64,000 nucleotides of DNA from Pseudomonadota bacterium (lineage in GTDB: Bacteria > Desulfobacterota > Desulfarculia > Desulfarculales > Desulfarculaceae), in contig JAHIQI010000052.1 in the NCBI GenBank assembly GCA_018902755.1, forward strand, positions 1 through 64,000, in the 5' to 3' direction. The first letter of the stretch is position 1, and every line of letters starts with the position of its first letter. The notes under the pieces were generated by a model, which made no database searches, was not told the DNA's origin, and saw nothing but the letters and a program-made list of their open reading frames with translations. The position numbers and the translations under genes were made by a program. Below, piece by piece: positions 43,696 to 51,596 of this stretch.

Positions 43696-44916
43696 ATGGC
43701 CTTTAGCACGGAAACTTGGGTACAGGCTGCGTCCTTCTTGGGGGCGGGCTTCTCGGTGGGATTCGGGGCCATTGGCGCGGCCCTGGGCGAGGGCTACGCG
43801 GCAGGCAACGCCTCCCGGGCCATCGGTAAAAACCCAGCCATGGGCGGCGCGATCCTCAAGAACATGCTCATCGGCCAGGCCGTGGCCGAAAGCGCGGGCA
43901 TCTTCGCCCTGGTCATCGCCATGCTCCTGGTGTTCATGGATGTGCAGGGCGCGCCCATGATCGAGGCCTGGTCCCTGTTGGCCTCCGGCTTGGCCATGGG
44001 GCTCAGCGCCATCGGCTCCGGAGCCGGCGGCGGCTTCCCGGCGGCCGAGGCCTGTTTGGGCATCGCCGACAACCCGCCGACCCAGAACGCCTTGACCACC
44101 AACATGCTCATCGGCAGCGCGGTCTGCCAGACCCCGGCCATCTTCGGCATGGTGGTGGCCTTCATGCTCATGTTCATGGACTGGTCGGCCCAGCCCCTGT
44201 GGCCCGGCTGGGCCGCGGTGATGGGCGCGGGCCTCTCGGTTGGCCTGGCGGCCATCGGCTCGGGCGTGGGCTCGGGCATGCCCGCCGGCGCCGCCACGGG
44301 CGGCATGGCCCGCCAGCCCGGCGCGGCCACCACCATCCGCACCAACATGCTCATCGGCAGCGCGGTGAGCCAGACCCCGGCCATCTTCGGCATGGTGGTC
44401 GCGTTCATGCTTATGTTCGTGGACTGGAACGGCACGCCCGCTTGGCCCACTTGGGCCTCCCTCTTGGGCGCCGGGCTGGCCACCGGCCTCAGCGCCATCG
44501 GCCCGGGCATCGGCAACGGCTTCACCGCCCAGGAGGCATCGGCGGGCATCGCCCGCGTACCCGAGGCCTCCAGCACGGTGACCACCACCATGCTCATCGG
44601 CCAGACCGTGGCCCAGTCCACGGTAATCTACGGATTTTTGGTCAGCCTGATCCTCATGTTCATCCCCAGGGGGGCGTCCGAAACCATGGTGGCCTGGGCG
44701 GCTCCTTTGTCCGCCGGCATCTGCATGGGCTTCGGCGGCATCGGCCCCGGGGTGGGCGAGGGTCTGGCGGCGGCCTACACGGTCAACCGCATCGCCCGCA
44801 ACTACGAGGGAGTGGGCGTGCTCTTGACCAGGGTGATGTTGGTCGGTCAGGCGGTGAGCGAGTCCACGGGCATCTACGCGCTCATCGTGTCACTGTTGCT
44901 TTTGTTTGTGATTTAA
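43696..44916 (+). CDS. five-hairpin fused ATP synthase c subunit
   Basis: 406 aa, five tandem c-subunit hairpins of ~81 residues (10 membrane helices), about five times the normal 80. Each unit has a Gly-rich TM1, a polar loop (e.g. IGKNPAMGG, MARQPGAA) and a TM2 with MLIG/MLVG. Ion-site positions (TM1/TM2) are: unit 1 Glu32/Glu65; unit 2 Gly112/Gln145; unit 3 Ser193/Gln226; unit 4 Asn274/Gln307; unit 5 Glu355/Glu389. So only the end units keep the two carboxylates and the ES-xGI motif; the middle three read AVCQTPAIF, AVSQTPAIF and TVAQSTVIY. The frame is intact between atpB (10 bases away) and the normal atpE. Multi-hairpin c subunits are known in A/V-type or Acetobacterium enzymes. I know of none like this in an F-type operon. 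Confidence 0.93.
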   Translation: MAFSTETWVQAASFLGAGFSVGFGAIGAALGEGYAAGNASRAIGKNPAMGGAILKNMLIGQAVAESAGIFALVIAMLLVFMDVQGAPMIEAWSLLASGLAMGLSAIGSGAGGGFPAAEACLGIADNPPTQNALTTNMLIGSAVCQTPAIFGMVVAFMLMFMDWSAQPLWPGWAAVMGAGLSVGLAAIGSGVGSGMPAGAATGGMARQPGAATTIRTNMLIGSAVSQTPAIFGMVVAFMLMFVDWNGTPAWPTWASLLGAGLATGLSAIGPGIGNGFTAQEASAGIARVPEASSTVTTTMLIGQTVAQSTVIYGFLVSLILMFIPRGASETMVAWAAPLSAGICMGFGGIGPGVGEGLAAAYTVNRIARNYEGVGVLLTRVMLVGQAVSESTGIYALIVSLLLLFVI

Positions 44917-44975
44917 AACCACCGGGTCCTTTTGAGGGCCCCGAGGACTTGTTCATCATCGGGAGGAATTAGGAA

Positions 44976-45224
44976 ATGGCCATTGAAGGCGCGGATCTGG
45001 TGAGGGCGGCCGCTCTGATGGGCGCGGGTATCGCCATGGGCCTGGGCGCCATCGGCCCCGGCGTGGGTGAGGGTTTCGCTGCGGGTAAAGCATGCGAAGC
45101 CATCGGCCGCAACCCCAAGGAAGCGGGCCTGCTGACCCGCACCATGCTGGTGGGACAGGCAGTCTCCGAGTCCACCGGCATCTACTCCCTGGTGGTGGCG
45201 CTGCTGCTAATCTTCGTGGTCTAG
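44976..45224 (+). CDS. atpE: F-type ATP synthase c subunit, two-carboxylate type
   Basis: 82 aa, one hairpin; ATG after GGGAGGAA. TM1 has GPGVGEGFAAGK with Glu32, and TM2 has GQAVSESTGIYSL with Val63, Glu65, Ser66, Thr67 and Tyr70. That is the Na+-binding signature of Ilyobacter-type c rings, with Gln32 replaced by Glu, as in the two-carboxylate Fusobacterium ring. It is the likely partner of the five-hairpin protein in a mixed ring. The unit 5 sequence of the fusion is its closest relative, suggesting duplication from this gene. Confidence 0.96.
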   Translation: MAIEGADLVRAAALMGAGIAMGLGAIGPGVGEGFAAGKACEAIGRNPKEAGLLTRTMLVGQAVSESTGIYSLVVALLLIFVV

Positions 45225-45240
45225 GCCGGAGGTCGGGCCC

Positions 45241-45669
45241 ATGATCAGCATCAACGCCACGCTGTTCGTGCAGATCATCAATCTGCTGGTGCTTATATTC
45301 ATCCTCAACAAGATGATGTATAAGCCCATCGCCAAGATGATCGCCGAGCGGGCGGCCACCCTTAAAGGCGGGATGGCCGAGGCCGCCTCCCTGCGCGAGC
45401 GGGCGGCGGACACCAAGGCCGACTACAGCCATCAGCTGGGTCAGGGCCGCCAAAAGGTGCGGGACCGTCTGGAAGAGGTGCGCCGCAAGACCGAGAGCGA
45501 GGCGCGCCAGGTCATCGACGAGGCCCAAGCCAAGGCCAGGGGCCAGGCCGAAGAGATGGTAGCTTCCATCCAAAAGGAAATGGACCAGGCCCGCACCGAG
45601 ATTCGGGCCCAGGCCGAAAGGGTGGCCAAGGAAATGGCCGGCCGAATCCTGGGTAGGGAGGTCGCGTGA
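45241..45669 (+). CDS. atpF': ATP synthase subunit b'
   Basis: Peripheral-stalk subunit, 142 aa. One N-terminal membrane helix (TLFVQIINLLVLIFILNKMM, residues ~7-26) is followed by a continuous charged coiled coil. It is shorter than the second b subunit and without a signal peptide, hence b'. It overlaps atpF by 4 bases. Confidence 0.9.
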   Translation: MISINATLFVQIINLLVLIFILNKMMYKPIAKMIAERAATLKGGMAEAASLRERAADTKADYSHQLGQGRQKVRDRLEEVRRKTESEARQVIDEAQAKARGQAEEMVASIQKEMDQARTEIRAQAERVAKEMAGRILGREVA

Positions 45670-46259
45670 AAGCCTTGCATCTAATGGCAGTACTAGCCGT
45701 GGCGGCGGTGCTGCTGATCGGCGGGGCCGACACGGCCCTGGCCGCCAAGCACGCCATCCCCACCTGGAAGGTCTGGTGGAACTGGTCCTGGAAGATCATC
45801 AACTTCCTGGTGCTGGCCTTCTTGATCTACAAGGTGGCCAAGAAGCCCCTCAAGGAGTTCCTTACCGGAGCCCGGGCCAAAGTGGCCGACGAACTGGAAG
45901 TGGTGAACAAGGCCAAGGCCGAGGCCGAGGCCCAGCTCAAGCTCATTCACGAGAAGACCGCCGGGTTGGCCCAGGAGCTTGCCGACTACCAGGAGACCTT
46001 GGGCCAGTTTGCCGAGCGTGAACGCCAGCGGATGATCGACGAGGCGCGCGAGGCTTCGGAGATGATCATGGACCGGGCCAAGCTGCAGGCCGAGATGGCC
46101 CTGCAACACGCCCGCCAGGAGCTTACCCACGAGATCGTTGAGCTGGCCGCCGAGTTGGCCGAAAGCAAGCTCAAGGAGGCGGTGAGCCCCCAGGATCAGG
46201 ATCGCTTTCTGGACAAATTCACTGCCGGAGCCTTGACCGCGCGGCGAGAGGCTCTCTAA
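45666..46259 (+). CDS. atpF: ATP synthase subunit b
   Basis: 197 aa from the GTG overlapping the b' stop. The N-terminus resembles a cleavable signal (LMAVLAVAAVLLIGGADTALAA), then comes a second helix WKIINFLVLAFLIYKVAKKP and a long Glu/Ala/Lys coiled coil. The extra leader is common in deltaproteobacterial b subunits. The F1 genes (atpH, A, G, D, C) are not downstream in this window. Confidence 0.92.
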   Translation: MKALHLMAVLAVAAVLLIGGADTALAAKHAIPTWKVWWNWSWKIINFLVLAFLIYKVAKKPLKEFLTGARAKVADELEVVNKAKAEAEAQLKLIHEKTAGLAQELADYQETLGQFAERERQRMIDEAREASEMIMDRAKLQAEMALQHARQELTHEIVELAAELAESKLKEAVSPQDQDRFLDKFTAGALTARREAL

Positions 46260-46266
46260 GAGGCAT

Positions 46267-46875
46267 ATGGCCACCATTACCATCAGCAAGGAATTCGCCG
46301 CCGGCGGCCGCCTGTTGGCCGCCAGGTTGGCGCGGGAATTGGGCTATCGCCTGATCGGGCGCGAGATCTTGGCCGACCTGGCCAAGAAGCTGGACCTGAG
46401 CGAGGGCGAGGCGGAGCTTCTCCACCGGGGACAGGAAAACTCCCTGTTCAAGCTGGTGGACGAAATCTTCCTGCACACGGTGCGGCGCATCGCCCAAAAG
46501 CCCGAGGCCGCCCTGGACGACGACCGCTACTTCGCGGCGGTGGCCGAGTTGGTCAAGGGCGTGGCCGCCCAGGGCGATGCGGTCATCGTGGGCTGGGGCG
46601 GCCAGTACATCCTGGCCGACGACCCGACCGCCCACCACTTCCGGGTGGTGGCTCCCCTGGCCCAGCGCGCCGAGCGTTGCGCCAAGCATGGCCGCTACGA
46701 CCAGGGCCAGGGCGAGGCCGAGTGCCTGCGCCAGGACGGCATATCCTCGGGGTACGTGAAGCACTTTTTCAAGAAGTCCTGGGACGACGCCGCCAGCTAC
46801 AAGCTGGTGATCAACAACGGCGCCCTGGGCTTTGACCTAGAAAAGGCAGTGCAAATCATCAAGGCCGCCCTCTAG
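46267..46875 (+). CDS. cytidylate kinase-like family protein
   Basis: 202 aa. The N-terminal ITISKEFAAGGRLLAARLARELGYRLIGREIL lies at the position of the P-loop but lacks a canonical GxxGxGK[ST]. Further on are VIVGWGGQYILADDP and SYKLVINNGALGFD, as in the AAK/cytidylate kinase-like (PF13189) group. The substrate and whether it phosphorylates nucleotides are uncertain. It is the last gene of the Fo operon, 7 bases after atpF, and ends at a strong terminator. Confidence 0.82.
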   Translation: MATITISKEFAAGGRLLAARLARELGYRLIGREILADLAKKLDLSEGEAELLHRGQENSLFKLVDEIFLHTVRRIAQKPEAALDDDRYFAAVAELVKGVAAQGDAVIVGWGGQYILADDPTAHHFRVVAPLAQRAERCAKHGRYDQGQGEAECLRQDGISSGYVKHFFKKSWDDAASYKLVINNGALGFDLEKAVQIIKAAL

Positions 46876-46899
46876 GCGCGCTCCGGCGAAAAAAGTTGC

Positions 46900-46928
46900 G
46901 GGGCCTTCCCAAGGGAAGGCCCCTTTTT
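46900..46928 (+). terminator. Rho-independent terminator of the Fo operon
   Basis: An 11-bp perfect stem, GGGGCCTTCCC/GGGAAGGCCCC, with a very short loop, is followed by TTTTT and lies 25 bases past the stop. It is the clearest terminator in the window. Confidence 0.9.
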
Positions 46929-47004
46929 CTTGCCCGCCACCGCCAGGGCTTCCTGCTCCTTTTCCCATGGCCCCCCAGGTGTTATGCTTGCCTGTAACCC
47001 TGCC

Positions 47005-47262
47005 AGCCCGCATGTTTCATGAGGGCTGGCAGGCATTAGGTCATAAACCTGTTTTCAGAGCAAGTTATGCAACCAGCGTTCGCCTTGACACGTAACAGCT
47101 TGCACCCCTCACCGGCACAGCCAGGGAGGGCGAGGCAAGGCGAGCGACAAGCAAGGGCCGCAGGCGTAACCAACGCTACGTCGAGGCCCGAGCGCAGTCG
47201 CCAACGCAGCATGGCGCTTCCTGGCGAAGCCGGACGCGCAGCCCTCATGAAACATGCGGGCT
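47005..47262. repeat. 24-bp perfect inverted repeat enclosing a long-palindrome repeat
   Basis: AGCCCGCATGTTTCATGAGG followed by GCTG (47005-47028) is the exact complement of 47239-47262. The left copy is also the inner part of a local hairpin, CTGCCAGCCC...GGGCTGGCAG. The enclosed 47112-47233 is copy 5 of the ~122-bp palindrome family (CCGGCACAGCCAGG...CCTGGCGAAGCCGG, with CGTAACCAACGCTACG at its centre). The right arm ends at the ribosome-binding site of the heme operon. Confidence 0.85.
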
Positions 47263-47274
47263 AAGGAGGAGCCC

Positions 47275-47970
47275 TTGCCCTTTTATCCCGCGCTGTTGGA
47301 TCTCAAGGACCGCCTGGTGCTCCTGGTGGGCGGCGGCCGGGTGGCCGCGCGCAAGCTGGCCTCGCTCCTGGAGGCCGGGGCGCGGGTGCGCCTGGTGTCG
47401 CTGGGGCTCTGCCCCGAGGCGCGGGAGCTGGCGGGAGGACCCGGCGTGGAACTGCATGAGCGGGGCTTCCAGGCCGGGGACGTGGAGGGGGCCTGGCTGG
47501 TGATCTCGGCCACCGACAACGAGGAGCTCAACCGCGCGGTGGCCCGGGCCGCCGAGGCGGCCAGGGTGTTCGTCAACGTGGTGGACGTGCCGCCCTTGTG
47601 CTCGTTCATCGTGCCGGCGGTGGTGCGCCGGGGCGAGCTTACCGTGGCGGTGAGCACCGGCGGGGCCAGCCCGGCGGCGGCCCGGCGTCTGCGCCAGTCC
47701 CTGGACCGGCAGTTCGGCCCCGAGTGGGGCGTGTACCTGGCCATCCTGCGGGCGGCGCGCCAAAAACTCACCGCCCTGGGGCGGCCCGCCGAGCAGAACC
47801 GGCCCCTGTTCTACGAGCTGGTGGACTCGGAGCTGATGCAGCGGGTGACGGGCGGTGACGCCGCCGGGGTGGACGAGGTGTTGACCAGGGTGTTGGGCAC
47901 GGGCTTCACCCTGAAGGATTTGGGCCTGGATTTGGGCCAAAACGACCCGGAGGGGAGGCAGCCCGCATGA
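47275..47970 (+). CDS. precorrin-2 dehydrogenase / sirohydrochlorin ferrochelatase
   Basis: MET8/CysG-N-like enzyme that converts precorrin-2 to siroheme, needed for dissimilatory sulfite reductase and for the siroheme-dependent heme route of sulfate reducers. 231 aa from TTG 47275, five bases after AAGGAGGA; an ATG at 47254 lies within the inverted repeat. The Rossmann loop is VLLVGGGRVAARKLASLLEAGA. The dimerisation segment FVNVVDVPPLCSFIVPAVVRRGELTVAVSTGG is present. It overlaps ccsA by 4 bases. Confidence 0.9.
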   Translation: MPFYPALLDLKDRLVLLVGGGRVAARKLASLLEAGARVRLVSLGLCPEARELAGGPGVELHERGFQAGDVEGAWLVISATDNEELNRAVARAAEAARVFVNVVDVPPLCSFIVPAVVRRGELTVAVSTGGASPAAARRLRQSLDRQFGPEWGVYLAILRAARQKLTALGRPAEQNRPLFYELVDSELMQRVTGGDAAGVDEVLTRVLGTGFTLKDLGLDLGQNDPEGRQPA

Positions 47971-48812
47971 GCACCACCCTGCATTGGATAACCCTGGCCG
48001 CCTACCTGCTGGGTTCGTTGATCTCCCTGGGCTTTCTGGTGCGCCAGCGCCAGGGGCTCTACCGCATGGGCCTGGCCCTGCTGTGGGTCGGCTTCGGCCT
48101 GCACACCCTGGCCCTGGCCGCCGCCTGGGTGGAGGGCGGGGTGTTGCCCGCCACCAGCCTGCGCCAGTCCCTGGACGTTTTCTCCTGGGCGCTCATGGGC
48201 GCGGTGCTGGTGGTGAACCTGCGCCTGGAGGTCAAGATCCTGGGGGCCCTGGCCGGGCCCATCTGCGTGCTGCTCTTGTTGGCCGCCTCGGTGCTGCCGG
48301 TGGTGCCATCGGTCAAGACCGCCGCCTTCAAGAGCGCCTGGATCATCGTGCACGTCATCAGCATCATGGCCGGTTACGGCCTGTTGGCCCTCACCTGCCT
48401 GGGCGGGGTGCTCTACCTCACCCAGGACAAGGCCCTCAGGGCCAAGACCATGGGCCCGGTGTTCCGCCGTTTGCCCAGCCTGGGCCGCCTTGATTCGCTC
48501 AACCAGGCCAGCCTGTTGGCCGGGTTCCTGCTGATGACCATCGGGCTCATCTCCGGGGCGGTGTACGCCCAGATGGCCCTGGGCTCCTATTGGCGCTGGG
48601 ACCCCAAGGAGGTCTGGGCGCTGATCACCTGGCTGCTCTACGCCGCCATGTTGCACACCCGCCTGGTGCAGGGATGGCGGGGACGCCGCGGGGCCTGGCT
48701 CTCGGTGGCCGCCTTCGCCGCCCTGGTCATCACCTTCCTGGGCGCGGGGCTTCTTATGCCCGGCTACCACAGCTTCAGCTCCATGGCCGACCTGGGAGGG
48801 CCCCGCCCGTGA
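47967..48812 (+). CDS. ccsA: CcsA/HemX-family cytochrome c assembly protein
   Basis: 281 aa with eight hydrophobic helices. The heme-handling WWD-type motif is SYWRWDPKEVWALITWLLYA (~201), with conserved flanking His residues (IVHVISIMAGYGLL; LLYAAMLHTRLV). Its place between siroheme synthase and hemA matches the HemX/CcsA gene often found there, which has been linked to GluTR control or heme export. The product acts in the inner membrane. Confidence 0.9.
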   Translation: MSTTLHWITLAAYLLGSLISLGFLVRQRQGLYRMGLALLWVGFGLHTLALAAAWVEGGVLPATSLRQSLDVFSWALMGAVLVVNLRLEVKILGALAGPICVLLLLAASVLPVVPSVKTAAFKSAWIIVHVISIMAGYGLLALTCLGGVLYLTQDKALRAKTMGPVFRRLPSLGRLDSLNQASLLAGFLLMTIGLISGAVYAQMALGSYWRWDPKEVWALITWLLYAAMLHTRLVQGWRGRRGAWLSVAAFAALVITFLGAGLLMPGYHSFSSMADLGGPRP

Positions 48813-50092
48813 AGCTGCAACTCATCGGCCTGAGCCACAAGACCGCGCCCCTGGAGGTACGCGAGTGCCTGGCGCCCCCGCCGGAGACGGTGCCCGGCGA
48901 GCTGCACCGGATCGTGGAGTTGCCCGGGGTGCGCGAGGCGGTGATGGTCTCCACCTGCAACCGGGTGGAGGTCTTGGCCGCCACCGAGGACAACGGCGGG
49001 GAGGCCGAGCTGACCCAGTGGTTGTGTAGCGGCCGGGGCCAGGCCCCGGAGCTGATCGCCGAGCATTTGTACCGCTACCAGGGGGCCGACGCGGTGCGCC
49101 ACCTGTTCCGGGTGGCTTCCAGCCTGGACTCCCTGGTGGTGGGCGAGCCCCAGATCCTGGGCCAGATAAAAGACGCCTACCGCACCGCCACCGACGCGGG
49201 CACCACCCGCACGGTGCTCAACCGCCTGCTGCATAAGACCTTCCAGGTGGCCAAGCGGGTGCGCTCGGAGACCAACATCGGCGGGGCGGCGGTGTCGATC
49301 TCCTTCGCCGCCGTGGAGTTGGCCAAGAAGATATTCGACTCCCTGGAGGGGCTCAGCGCCCTGGTGGTGGGGGCCGGGGAGATGGCCGAGCTGGCCGTGG
49401 AGCACCTCATGGCCCAGGGGGTCAGCAAGGTGCAGGTGGCCAACCGCACCCTGGAGCGGGCGGTGGAGCTGGCCCGTGGCTGGGGCGGGCACGCCATCAG
49501 CCTGGACGAGCTGGGCGCGGTGCTGGGCGAGGTGGACATCGTCATCGCCAGCACCGGCAGCCCCCAGGCGGTGATAACCGCCAAGATGGCCCGGGCGGCG
49601 GTGAAGGCCCGGCGGGGCAGGCCCCTGTTTTTCATCGACATCGCCGTGCCCCGCGACGTGGAGTCCGCCGTGGGCGAGTTGGACGGCTGTTATCTCTACG
49701 ACATCGACGACCTCACCTCGGTGGTGGAGGCCAACCGCGCCGGGCGGGCGGTGGAGGCTGGCCAGGCCGAGCGCATCGTGGCCGAGGAGGTGGTCAAGTT
49801 CATGTCCTGGCTGGCCGGGCTGGACGCGGTGCCCACCATCAGCGCCTTGGCCGCCAAGGCCGAGGAGATACGCACCGCCGAGATGGCCCGCACCCTCAAG
49901 GACCTGAGCGAGCTGACCCCCGAGCAGGTGGCCGCCCTGGACCGCCTGACCCAGGCGTTGGTCAAAAAGCTGGTGCACGACCCCATCATGTTCATCAAGG
50001 GGGCCAGCCACAACAAGAGCCCCGACACCCTGCGCCAACAGCTGGCATTAGTACGCCGTATCTTCAACCTGGAGGAAAACGGCGGGGAGTAG
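48809..50092 (+). CDS. hemA: glutamyl-tRNA reductase
   Basis: First step of the C5 tetrapyrrole pathway. 427 aa from the GTG overlapping ccsA by 4 bases. The catalytic Cys is in STCNRVEVLA (~48), preceded by LIGLSHKTAPLEVRE. NADPH domain ALVVGAGEMAELAVEHLM, then the IGGAAVSISFAAVELA helix; the C-terminal dimerisation helices run to LVRRIFNLEE. With the two upstream genes it forms a siroheme/heme operon. Confidence 0.96.
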   Translation: MKLQLIGLSHKTAPLEVRECLAPPPETVPGELHRIVELPGVREAVMVSTCNRVEVLAATEDNGGEAELTQWLCSGRGQAPELIAEHLYRYQGADAVRHLFRVASSLDSLVVGEPQILGQIKDAYRTATDAGTTRTVLNRLLHKTFQVAKRVRSETNIGGAAVSISFAAVELAKKIFDSLEGLSALVVGAGEMAELAVEHLMAQGVSKVQVANRTLERAVELARGWGGHAISLDELGAVLGEVDIVIASTGSPQAVITAKMARAAVKARRGRPLFFIDIAVPRDVESAVGELDGCYLYDIDDLTSVVEANRAGRAVEAGQAERIVAEEVVKFMSWLAGLDAVPTISALAAKAEEIRTAEMARTLKDLSELTPEQVAALDRLTQALVKKLVHDPIMFIKGASHNKSPDTLRQQLALVRRIFNLEENGGE

Positions 50093-50112
50093 ATAACCAA
50101 GGGGGGTTAAGG

Positions 50113-51372
50113 ATGAACAGAGAAAAAACGGGGCAACTTCGAGAGCAAGCTTGCATTAGCAAAAACCCTAAGTATCAAGAGGCGATTGCTAGAAAGGGGT
50201 TGTTGTATCAAAGACTTGAAGATATAAGGTCGCCATTTTCAAGAGATTATAATCGAATTTTGCATAGCACAGCATTTAGTAGACTAAAACACAAAACACA
50301 GGTTTTCTTTGCTGTTGAAAACGATCACATCTGTACTAGGATGGAGCACGTAAATCACGTTGCTTCAATTGGCCAAACCATCTCCAGTAAACTGGGATTA
50401 AATACTCAACTCGCAAATGCTATAGCCTTAGGTCATGACCTAGGACACGCTCCGTTTGGACATGCTGGAGAGACCAAGTTAAAAGAGATTGCCAGGAAAG
50501 AACTTGGAATTCAATTCTGGCATGAAAAAAACAGTCTACGTTTTGTAGATGATATCGAGACCCTCAAGGACCCAGAAAACAACCAACAAAATTTAAATCT
50601 CACATACGCTGTGAGAGATGGAATAGTTTGTCATTGTGGAGAAATTTTTGATGAACATCTTCACCCTAGAGACGAAGCCCTCGACCTAAATGATATCAAA
50701 AAGGCAGACAATTTATTGCCATTTACATGGGAAGGGTGCGTCGTAAGAGTTGCGGATAAAATAGCATATTTGGGACGCGATATAGATGATGCCCAGCGTC
50801 TAGGAATTCTAACCTCAGGACAAGATGAGGAGCTAAAAGAGATCGTAAAGGATATCATTCCTCAAAATGGAGGCAATATAAACAACACGGTATTAATTCA
50901 TAAATTTATATTAGACTTATGTGATAATAGCACTTTGAATAGCGGTATATGTTTTTCAAAAAATATGTATCAGTTGATGAAACTTGTAAAGAAGTTTAAT
51001 TATGAAAACATTTACGACCACCCAAGACTTTCAAGCTATAAAAAATATGCCAATTTAATTTTAGAATCAATATACGAACAATTGTATGGAATGTACAGCC
51101 ATAAATATACGCTGGACAAATTAAAGGAAAATAGGCGATTTTTCCCGTCACTGTTGCGCGGATTTTATTGGTATATAATAAAATATTCTGATTTAAGATG
51201 GGAGGCAAACGTAAAAAATAGAAATATTGATAAGATATCTAAATATAAAAACAAAGTTTTGTATAAAATTGATAGGGAAGAAGACTATAAGACTGCGATT
51301 TTAGATTATCTGTCTGGAATGACGGACAATTTTGCCATCCGGTCATTTGGAGAGATAACAAGTTTTAGATAA
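50113..51372 (+). CDS. dgt: deoxyguanosinetriphosphate triphosphohydrolase-like HD protein (AT-rich, acquired)
   Basis: Hydrolyses dGTP to deoxyguanosine and triphosphate; some homologues act as phage-defence dNTPases. 419 aa. Marks: SPFSRDYNRILHSTAFSRLKHKTQVF, HD metal ligands RMEHVNHVASI (His ~78) and ALGHDLGHAPFGHAGE (~116-131), and VVRVADKIAYLGRDIDDA. The ATG follows AAGGGGGG. Codon usage is strikingly AT-rich against its ~67% G+C neighbours. A truncated gene and tandem repeats follow immediately. All this argues for recent acquisition. Confidence 0.9.
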   Translation: MNREKTGQLREQACISKNPKYQEAIARKGLLYQRLEDIRSPFSRDYNRILHSTAFSRLKHKTQVFFAVENDHICTRMEHVNHVASIGQTISSKLGLNTQLANAIALGHDLGHAPFGHAGETKLKEIARKELGIQFWHEKNSLRFVDDIETLKDPENNQQNLNLTYAVRDGIVCHCGEIFDEHLHPRDEALDLNDIKKADNLLPFTWEGCVVRVADKIAYLGRDIDDAQRLGILTSGQDEELKEIVKDIIPQNGGNINNTVLIHKFILDLCDNSTLNSGICFSKNMYQLMKLVKKFNYENIYDHPRLSSYKKYANLILESIYEQLYGMYSHKYTLDKLKENRRFFPSLLRGFYWYIIKYSDLRWEANVKNRNIDKISKYKNKVLYKIDREEDYKTAILDYLSGMTDNFAIRSFGEITSFR

Positions 51373-51436
51373 AGAATTGTTATTACCTGCCGTACATCTA
51401 AACCTAGGCCAGTAGCCAGAGGGGTTGGTGCGAGCC

Positions 51437-51592
51437 TTAGTTGGTCGCCAAGAAGCCCAGGTAAAACTCCACCTGTCCCTTGGGAACTGCATCCCCAAAA
51501 GGCAAGACCATGAACACCTCCCGGGGCACGCCCTCGTGCAACATCTCGGGGTGATTTTTGAAGCCGAAGCGGGAGTAATAGGCGGGATCGCC
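51437..51592 (-). pseudogene. C-terminal remnant of a GNAT acetyltransferase
   Basis: The minus strand reads 51 residues to a TAA at 51437. It begins GDPAYYSRFGFKNHPEML, then EGVPREVFMVLPFGDAVPKG, and ends VEFYLGFLATN. That is the characteristic end of a YhbS-type N-acetyltransferase. The frame has no start. Homology stops at 51592, just before the tandem repeat at 51597, so the gene was cut by the repeat or a deletion. Confidence 0.75.
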
Positions 51593-51596
51593 CAGC

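Noticed and set aside
43696..44916. Five-hairpin c gene as an assembly artefact of repeated atpE copies
   Set aside because: The five units differ from one another throughout and from the single atpE, with consistent Gln substitutions and no internal stops or starts. Collapsed or duplicated reads would be near-identical.
47005..47262. Inverted-repeat unit as an insertion sequence
   Set aside because: 258 bp with no transposase frame and no target-site duplication visible; kept only as a repeat or possible regulatory element.
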